Shown in pieces: positions 14,040 to 19,791 of a stretch of 19,791 bases of DNA. The notes below the pieces were generated by a model that was not told the origin of the DNA, did not search any database, and was given only the letters and a program-made list of their open reading frames with translations. Numbering within the stretch: position 1 is the first letter of the stretch; each line of letters starts with the position of its first letter. The stretch is from Lachnospiraceae bacterium UBA7481 (lineage in GTDB: Bacteria; Bacillota; Clostridia; Lachnospirales; Lachnospiraceae): the NCBI GenBank assembly GCA_002478505.1, contig DLOP01000103.1, positions 21,651-41,441 on the forward strand, written 5' to 3'. A program made the position numbers and the translations under genes.

Positions 14040-16313
14040 TCACTCAAAATCAATCTCCTCTTCCGCCTTCGCATAGACATCCAGCCGATTCTCCACATCA
14101 AGCCTATTCACGATCCAGCCTTTTGCCATGCACATTTTGATAAAATCATCAATTCGGTTTTTACCATACATTTCTCTGAGAGTAACCACCACACCGAATT
14201 GCATCGCCTCTCTTTTTTTAGATGTGATACGATCTTTTGTGTAGATGCTGATTCCCCACATTCCGGCATCATAAGATTTTCTCGGAACAGCCCGTTCCTT
14301 TATTTCCTCACATATTCGTTTGACATTATCCCACTTACGATAGATGCTTCTGGCTTCCTCTTCGTAGATGGCTTGTCCTTCTTCGGTCTGCTTATTATCA
14401 TCAATAGGATAAACTTTCGTTTTTTCTCCGGTTGTTTTTACTCTGCCAAAATGAATGTCCATTTCCGTACTGGTATAATCAACGCCCTGATTACGGTCAC
14501 ATTGCGGAAAATAGATCAGCATCGCTCTCGCGTAAAACGGATGCTTTCCGTTGACTACCGGAACAGGCAGATTATATGTATAGGTTTCATAATCTTCCGC
14601 CGTTCCCATCACCACAAATTTGATCTCATCCTCTCTTGTATGAATGATATCCTCAATACGTCTGGGGACAACACCATAACCTACCGTATCTGAAATCCTC
14701 CCATTTCCTCTCCATCCGGCAGCCGAATCTATAATCAAAGCTTTAGCAACTTCCCTGCTAAGACCCATGACGTGAATAAGATACGCCAATTTTCTGGATA
14801 TCCACGGTGCCGCAAATGATGTGCCGACCCTATATACGGCTCCCAGATCATTCATGCACACAGCGATCTGTTCTTCTTTTCTTGTGCCATCTCCGCCATA
14901 ATAGCTGACATCGGGTTTGTGAAAGAAAGAAAGCACAGGCCCCCTCCTTGCATAAGAGGCTGATTTCCCTTCAAAATCCACCGCATTTACAACAAGTGAA
15001 TTCAGAGAATCTGCCGGTGATCCCACTTTCATATCAGGATGTCTTCTCCCATCCGGCGTATTGGTTCCCGCAACCACAAATATGACATCATACTCACTTT
15101 GAATACGATCCAGTTCCGCCGCCTCAGGTGATATGAAATTATCTTTGATCGGTTCCGGTGAACCTAATGACAAATTCCAAACCTTGATATCTCTGTTGCC
15201 CGCAACGATATCTCTTATGTTTCTTAAGACCGCAAAGGAACTAAACCCCGACTGCGTAGAAACCCCAAAATGTCTCACTTGGAATCTTCCGCATCCGTCA
15301 TCCAGCCTCGGATTCCCTTTCGGTCCATCTACTATAATTGATGTTACTGCCGTTCCATGATAAAAATCCTCCGGTTTCAAGTCTATTTCCAATGGCAGCA
15401 TATTGTGATATTCTACCCATTCATGAAAATATACGTCCTTATCAAAATGGGTATCAATCACACCGATCGTCGGCTCATTTGTGGGCTTCGGTATGATCAT
15501 CTCACTATCTTTTTCTATCTTTGCATCAGAAATATCTTCCAGCTTTATCTGCGAAAAGTCAGTAACGCTCATGGCAATTAAATATGGTGCTTTACTGTAT
15601 AATAATCTTGCTTCATCAGGCGTTAATAAAATAGTCGTCCCATCAATAATTCTCGTTCCCGGAATATGAATACCGAACTTAGCTAATAGTCTTTTCGTCT
15701 CAACATTTGTTCTATATATAGTGATAATACTCTCCTCAGTAACAGACTCATCGCTCATGTCTATATCAAAATACTCAACAAAAAATGCATCTAAAACAGT
15801 ATATAGAAAATTCGTTTTTTTCATATCCTGACGAGTATATGGATGCTCTTTGCCTAACTTTTCCGTATGCTCTGAAGTGATTTTTCCATTATAATCTTCT
15901 GTGATGATTTTGGCGGCAAGGACTAAATTGCTTATTGCCTTATCAATTGCTTCGATCTGAACATAATGTGTAAAAACATGTTTGTGGATTTCACCTCCAG
16001 CCACGGATGGCTCTGTCACAAACTTTGCGCCGCGAATGGAATCTACCGGAGATTTTCCTTTATCAGAAAGCAAGATCCTCAACCGGTTACTTTTAGCAAC
16101 AACGCGGGTATAATGTACGCTGACGATCGCACCTGCAATATCCTGATTTTTCATCCAGTATTCTTTGATCCTTACAAGCTGTGTCACCAGATCATTCATA
16201 TGCGCTGCTGATACGCTTTGCTTTGCCGGCAGTTTTGCAGGTCCAAATCCGGCATCATTTTTTCTTTTTTCAAATCTTCCCTTTAACTGCAAAATATTAT
16301 TTATCTTCAACAC
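14040..16313 (-). CDS. S8 family subtilisin-like serine protease, IetS-like
   Basis: A 757-residue protein with a 280-residue N-terminal part of its own kind and no signal peptide, so it acts in the cytoplasm. The subtilase domain (about 280-560) shows the full triad: Asp287 in IGVIDTHFD, His319 in YHGTAVTSI, Ser499 in GTSFAAPWIS, and oxyanion Asn418 in VVAGTNTPDG. A C-terminal beta-rich region follows. The start is GTG at 16313 (a TTG at 16310 is also possible), 17 bases inside the ATPase gene, giving translational coupling. AAA ATPase plus intracellular subtilase is the IetAS arrangement, first known from plasmid incompatibility on an Agrobacterium Ti plasmid and later listed as an antiphage system. 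The protein substrate is unknown. Confidence 0.85.
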   Translation of the reverse strand: MLKINNILQLKGRFEKRKNDAGFGPAKLPAKQSVSAAHMNDLVTQLVRIKEYWMKNQDIAGAIVSVHYTRVVAKSNRLRILLSDKGKSPVDSIRGAKFVTEPSVAGGEIHKHVFTHYVQIEAIDKAISNLVLAAKIITEDYNGKITSEHTEKLGKEHPYTRQDMKKTNFLYTVLDAFFVEYFDIDMSDESVTEESIITIYRTNVETKRLLAKFGIHIPGTRIIDGTTILLTPDEARLLYSKAPYLIAMSVTDFSQIKLEDISDAKIEKDSEMIIPKPTNEPTIGVIDTHFDKDVYFHEWVEYHNMLPLEIDLKPEDFYHGTAVTSIIVDGPKGNPRLDDGCGRFQVRHFGVSTQSGFSSFAVLRNIRDIVAGNRDIKVWNLSLGSPEPIKDNFISPEAAELDRIQSEYDVIFVVAGTNTPDGRRHPDMKVGSPADSLNSLVVNAVDFEGKSASYARRGPVLSFFHKPDVSYYGGDGTRKEEQIAVCMNDLGAVYRVGTSFAAPWISRKLAYLIHVMGLSREVAKALIIDSAAGWRGNGRISDTVGYGVVPRRIEDIIHTREDEIKFVVMGTAEDYETYTYNLPVPVVNGKHPFYARAMLIYFPQCDRNQGVDYTSTEMDIHFGRVKTTGEKTKVYPIDDNKQTEEGQAIYEEEARSIYRKWDNVKRICEEIKERAVPRKSYDAGMWGISIYTKDRITSKKREAMQFGVVVTLREMYGKNRIDDFIKMCMAKGWIVNRLDVENRLDVYAKAEEEIDFE

Positions 16314-17346
16314 CGCCCTTCAGTTCTCTCGAAACACTGCTTTTTGACTTTTTCGTCAATATCTCTATTTCTCTGACGGTAAAGCCCTGTTCCTGTAAAA
16401 GCTTTAAATCTTCCGGTTTTTCTCCGAAAACGGCATAATAAAGTCTTCTGAAATAGTCCATGCCGTCCTGCATATCACTAAACGCCACTGATGTCTTAAT
16501 GAGGTTTTTGATGTCGCCGGGATAAGTCTTCCGATCCAATAACTTCATTATTTTTCTAAACAACCTGATATCTCTGTTTCCCAATTTAAGCTTATCTAAA
16601 TATCTATTAAGCATTTTTTCGGATATATTCATCAGATCATCTTCTGAATATCTGTTAAAATCAATGACACTGTCAAATCTTCTGATCAACGCCTTATCAA
16701 AATGCTCAAACAGATTCGTTGTCGCTACAAGCACAACATTCTCATTCATACGGTCAATGGCTTTTAATAAAGCCGACGTTGCCCGCCCCATCTCTCTAAG
16801 GTCATTTGAATTTGTGCGGTCAAGTGCCAACGCGTCTATTTCATCAAAAAGAACGATCGCTTTATCAGGCTGCGCAAATCCATTGATCTCTTGAAACAAT
16901 TCTGATAGATTTTTCTGTGTCTGTCCCATTTTACTGTCAATAACGGAAGAAAAATCCACCATATAGATCTCTCTGTTTAATATCCGCGCCAACTGCTTTA
17001 CCGCTTCTGTCTTTCCCGTCCCCGGTGCTCCCTGAAAGAGGAATTTATGAATGCCCATACGTCTTTCAATCGCATTCACAACTCCCAAAAGATCCTGTGT
17101 GATTTCATCCGGAAGCAGCAGCATATCCTCTTTTGCTTCTATCTTTTCAAAAAACGCAGATTCATTTTCTGACATCTGCGGAACAAAAGTATTAACATTT
17201 GATATTAAGGACATGATGTATTCTGCCAGTTGATAATCACCCATCTCATCAAAAATCTTTGCTATTTCGTATACTTCGGTGCGAAAACCGGCATCATTCT
17301 TTTCGGCATAATATTTTATAAGATTAATTATATTCTTCTTTTTCAT
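16297..17346 (-). CDS. AAA+ ATPase, IetA-like, with C-terminal helix-turn-helix
   Basis: A 349-residue AAA+ protein with an N-terminal helical domain (1-80), Walker A GAPGTGKT (106-113), Walker B AIVLFDEIDA (163-172), sensor 1 VLVATTN (205-211), arginine finger region IRRFDSVI (Arg222/Arg223) and the sensor-2 helix PGDIKNLIKTS. The last 25 residues (EQGFTVREIEILTKKSKSSV) have a resolvase/sigma-like helix-turn-helix flavour, an uncommon ending that hints at DNA binding or operon control. The end overlaps the protease gene by 17 bases. It may unfold or present targets to the protease, or gate its activity. GAGGAG precedes the ATG. recG lies 87 bases upstream; the operon's own promoter and operator-like repeats fill that gap. 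Confidence 0.87.
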   Translation of the reverse strand: MKKKNIINLIKYYAEKNDAGFRTEVYEIAKIFDEMGDYQLAEYIMSLISNVNTFVPQMSENESAFFEKIEAKEDMLLLPDEITQDLLGVVNAIERRMGIHKFLFQGAPGTGKTEAVKQLARILNREIYMVDFSSVIDSKMGQTQKNLSELFQEINGFAQPDKAIVLFDEIDALALDRTNSNDLREMGRATSALLKAIDRMNENVVLVATTNLFEHFDKALIRRFDSVIDFNRYSEDDLMNISEKMLNRYLDKLKLGNRDIRLFRKIMKLLDRKTYPGDIKNLIKTSVAFSDMQDGMDYFRRLYYAVFGEKPEDLKLLQEQGFTVREIEILTKKSKSSVSRELKGGVEDK

Positions 17347-17375
17347 ACCACACCATCTCCTCTTTGTTCTGCTCT

Positions 17376-17425
17376 ATTATAGTTGTAACACTTTGGGACA
17401 ATTTTGTCAATAGTGAGACAAATTT
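17376..17425 (-). promoter_or_regulatory. promoter with operator-like repeats for the IetAS-like operon
   Basis: On the minus strand TATAAT lies at 17381-17376, 30 bases before the ATPase ATG, and a perfect TTGACA at 17410-17405. The 23-base spacing is too long for one promoter, so TTGTCC 15 bases upstream of TATAAT may be the real -35. GACAAAATTGTC forms a 5-base inverted repeat with a 2-base gap, and TTTGTC/GACAAA pair around eight bases. Such symmetry over a promoter suggests a repressor site, perhaps for the ATPase helix-turn-helix. Confidence 0.45.
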
Positions 17426-17433
17426 TAAATTTA

Positions 17434-19491
17434 TCATAAACACACCGCATGTAAATCAATAAAACTCATTTCTTCCTGATTCAAAAAGATCCCATACAGC
17501 TTTTCAAATTCCTCCGCATTCTCCTGCTCAATCCGTTCAAGCACTTCCTTGGAACGCTTCAGGATCACAGCATCGGTAAAGATATCCGCCACCTGAAACT
17601 GCAAAATACCAGCCTGACGCAGCCCGAAGAAATCTCCCGGTCCCCTCTGCTTCAGATCTTCTTCCGCAATCTGAAAACCGTCATTGGTCTTTGCCAGAAT
17701 CGCCAGACGCTCCTTCGCTTTCTTACTGTCATTGCCAACCACATACATACAGTACGACTGCTGATCTCCTCTGCCGACCCGCCCCCTGAGCTGATGAAGC
17801 TGGGACAATCCGAACCGTTCTGCATTTTCCACCATGATCACAGTAGCATTCGGCACATTCACTCCGACTTCCACCACGGTGGTGGAAATCAGAAGATCCG
17901 TCTGATGCTCCTTAAATGCTGTCATAACGGCATCCTTCTCTTTGGGCTTCATCTTCCCATGCAGCATAGCAACCCGCGCCGCGCCGGTAAACCGTTCTTT
18001 TAACTCTTCGGAATAATCTGTTACATTGACAAGATCCTCCATCTCTCCTTCTTCTACCATAGGACAGATGATATACGCCTGCCTGCCTTCCGCAATCTGT
18101 TTTAAGATAAAGGCATAAGCTTTCTCACGGTAGCTTGTATCTACGACGGCATTCTTGATCGGCAGTCTCTGTGCCGGAAGTTCCTTGATCACTGAAACGT
18201 CCAGATCTCCATATAGAACCAGTCCCAGGGTTCTTGGTATGGGCGTTGCGCTCATGACAAGCACATGCACCTCCATCCCCTTACCCATCAATGTACTTCG
18301 TTGTCTGACCCCAAAACGATGCTGTTCATCCGTGATCACAAGCGCAAGATTATGATACACCACCGTATCCTGAATCAACGCATGTGTACCAAGTACTAAA
18401 TCATACTCCCCCGCTGCGATTCCCTCTTTGACCAGTTTTTTCTCCTTGGCAGTCATCGATCCCGTAAGAAGAATCGGTCTGATGGGCAGATCATATTTCT
18501 CTGTCATATGTAAGATATCCTGATAATGCTGAGCAGCCAGCACTTCCGTCGGTGCCATCATTGCCGCCTGATATCCGTTGGACACTGTCATCAGTACCGC
18601 CATCCATGCAACGATGGTTTTTCCGCAGCCTACATCCCCCTGTACCAGACGGTTCATCTGATAACCGGAACAAAGATCTTTTCTAATTTCCTCCACCGCC
18701 TGTTTCTGCCCATCGGTCAGGGCAAAGGGAAGTTTCGCTTCCAATGCGTCGCAGCTTCCGTCATCCTTCATCCTGTTGCAGCTCATATGTTTTTGTTTAT
18801 TTTTTCTAAGCTCACGGATACGCATCTGGAATAAGAAAAACTCATCAAAAGCCAGCCGCTTCCTCGCCTCATAAACACTTTCCATCGTTTCCGGAAAATG
18901 CATCTGCCGGACCGCCTTTTCTATACTGCTGAGTCCTTCCTTTCTGACAACATCCGCCGGCAGATATTCCTGTATCTTTTCAGCACAGGAAAGCACTGCC
19001 GATACCGCCTTACTGATCTTCTTATTCGTCAGGCCCTCTGTCAGCCCATAGACAGGCTGCAATGTATCCTTCCATTCCTCATATTCTTCAGCCTTCAGCA
19101 TTTTGGGCTGTTCCAGACGTTTCCGTCCATGCTCCCCGATCCTGCAGATACCATATACCAACACCTGCTTTCCCGCCACAATCTGTTTTTTCAGATACGG
19201 CATATTAAAATAAGTCAGCGTAACCTCCCCGGTGCGGTCCGTTACCTGAAAAGAAAGAACTGTCTTACTTCCCTTGCGGAACATCCGCGGCGTACCGATG
19301 ATATAGCCGGAGATCACGCAGCTTTCCCTGTCCTTCAGTTCTGCAATCGCCTTTTTATGCGGGAACATCACATAGTTTTTCGGAAAATAGTGCAACAGAT
19401 CGTTGACCGTCCTGACACCAAGCCGCGCAAATAATCCCGCCGTATGTTCGCCGATTCCTTTAATATCTGTAATTTCCGACTGCAGCTCCAT
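17434..19491 (-). CDS. recG: ATP-dependent DNA helicase RecG
   Basis: A 685-residue full-length RecG. It has an N-terminal helix-hairpin-helix-like opening (ITDIKGIGEHTAGLFARLGV), an OB-fold wedge domain at about 50-150, Walker A GDVGCGKT (285-292, Cys where most have Ser), DEQH (388-391), SATPIPR (414-420), QLRGRVGR (567-574) and a C-terminal RecG block (GLRQAGILQFQVADIFTDA). It rewinds and regresses stalled replication forks and branch-migrates Holliday junctions. GGGAGGA lies 11 bases before the ATG. No terminator follows, so transcription may read into the AAA-protease operon 87 bases on. recG is a core housekeeping gene, so the mobile-looking region starts just downstream. Confidence 0.97.
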   Translation of the reverse strand: MELQSEITDIKGIGEHTAGLFARLGVRTVNDLLHYFPKNYVMFPHKKAIAELKDRESCVISGYIIGTPRMFRKGSKTVLSFQVTDRTGEVTLTYFNMPYLKKQIVAGKQVLVYGICRIGEHGRKRLEQPKMLKAEEYEEWKDTLQPVYGLTEGLTNKKISKAVSAVLSCAEKIQEYLPADVVRKEGLSSIEKAVRQMHFPETMESVYEARKRLAFDEFFLFQMRIRELRKNKQKHMSCNRMKDDGSCDALEAKLPFALTDGQKQAVEEIRKDLCSGYQMNRLVQGDVGCGKTIVAWMAVLMTVSNGYQAAMMAPTEVLAAQHYQDILHMTEKYDLPIRPILLTGSMTAKEKKLVKEGIAAGEYDLVLGTHALIQDTVVYHNLALVITDEQHRFGVRQRSTLMGKGMEVHVLVMSATPIPRTLGLVLYGDLDVSVIKELPAQRLPIKNAVVDTSYREKAYAFILKQIAEGRQAYIICPMVEEGEMEDLVNVTDYSEELKERFTGAARVAMLHGKMKPKEKDAVMTAFKEHQTDLLISTTVVEVGVNVPNATVIMVENAERFGLSQLHQLRGRVGRGDQQSYCMYVVGNDSKKAKERLAILAKTNDGFQIAEEDLKQRGPGDFFGLRQAGILQFQVADIFTDAVILKRSKEVLERIEQENAEEFEKLYGIFLNQEEMSFIDLHAVCL

Positions 19492-19791
19492 AGATTAGCC
19501 AATCCTCCCCTATATATTATACATTTAGATAATTGCGAAACTCCCAACAACAGAAATTTTATTGTACACATTGACAAATTCATAAGCATGCGCTGGGAAG
19601 TTGCCGTCAAGCGCACGCTTGCGCCTGACAATTTCTGCTCTTGTACAATAGACGTACAGTACAAACATGCCTACGATTTATTGTCAATGCTGCACAAATC
19701 ATCATCTGTGCCTATGCATTGGAAGGAAATTAGAAATTCTTAACATTTCTTTCAATACCCAGCAATGAAAATATATGTTCCAAAAATGATT
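19492..19791. other. 300-base region upstream of recG, mostly unassigned
   Basis: On the minus strand an extended -10 (TGTATAAT, at about 19528-19521) probably starts recG. On the plus strand a frame ending at TAA 19741-19743 contains protein-like sequence from ATG 19588 (MRWEVAVKRTLAPDNFCSCT, ending VPMHWKEIRNS, 51 residues) without a ribosome site; it could be a gene remnant. A hairpin GTCAAGCGCA/TGCGCCTGAC (19606-19629, one mismatch) lies inside it, with no U tail on either strand. I recognise nothing else here. Confidence 0.3.

Noticed and set aside
14199..14693. 164-codon plus-strand open frame opposite the subtilase
   Set aside because: Lies inside the C-terminal part of the protease gene on the other strand; hydrophobic low-information sequence typical of a shadow.
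18898..19434. 178-codon plus-strand open frame opposite recG
   Set aside because: Fully antisense to the well-conserved recG coding sequence, with no ribosome site or domain; a shadow frame.
19606..19629. Strong hairpin considered as a terminator or small RNA
   Set aside because: No U-run follows on either strand and there is no promoter clearly feeding it.
1..19791. tRNA, rRNA, transposase or integrase genes
   Set aside because: None were seen on either strand; the mobile-looking region has remnants and repeats but no recognisable recombinase.

Overview
The window looks like a chromosomal stretch from a low-to-moderate GC Gram-positive anaerobe, most likely a Clostridia/Lachnospiraceae relative. 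This is inferred from the strong AGGAGG-type ribosome binding sites, the ECF sigma/anti-sigma cassettes, the CPBP protease, the GH43 fragment and the overall codon style; no rRNA or marker gene fixes the taxon. Nearly all genes lie on the minus strand, with one clear exception, the ion transporter at 9164-10309.

Left part (1-9163), signalling and envelope functions. Bases 1-3014 hold an ECF sigma factor, a polytopic membrane protein, an ABC ATPase and an ABC permease cut by the window edge; all four overlap by a few bases and read as one operon. At 3293-3411 lies a wrecked RelB/DinJ-type antitoxin gene with an internal deletion, whose 3' end overlaps a membrane-anchored C39-like peptidase gene. 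Next come a VanZ-domain protein with an extra C-terminal domain (4478-5521), a second sigma/anti-sigma pair (5666-7101), and a two-gene operon of a membrane-anchored XRE regulator with a zinc ribbon (8259-8888) and a CPBP intramembrane protease (7307-8194). A perfect 23-base sequence occurs upstream of both the VanZ gene and the regulator/protease operon, in the same orientation.

Middle (9164-11310), metabolism and debris. An ArsB/SLC13-type ion transporter on the plus strand faces a GH43-like glycosidase gene that has lost its 3' half. Beside it is a fragment with a winged-helix domain like those at the C-terminus of AlbA_2 (Schlafen-like) ATP-binding proteins.

Right part (11311-17433), a defense island beside recG. 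A coupled pair of AAA/STAND-like ATPase (12118-13302) and PD-(D/E)XK nuclease (11382-12116) sits between two pieces of what looks like one broken AlbA_2-type gene (13354-13820 and 11044-11310). The pair's promoter overlaps an array of 20-base AT-rich repeats. Next to it is an AAA+ ATPase plus S8 subtilase operon (14040-17346) matching the layout of the known IetAS antiphage/plasmid-exclusion system, with an operator-like promoter and a 40-residue small ORF directly downstream. recG (17434-19491) is upstream in the same direction. The least familiar candidate system is the ATPase-nuclease pair; the IetAS-like operon with its possible third small gene is the best-supported defense system.
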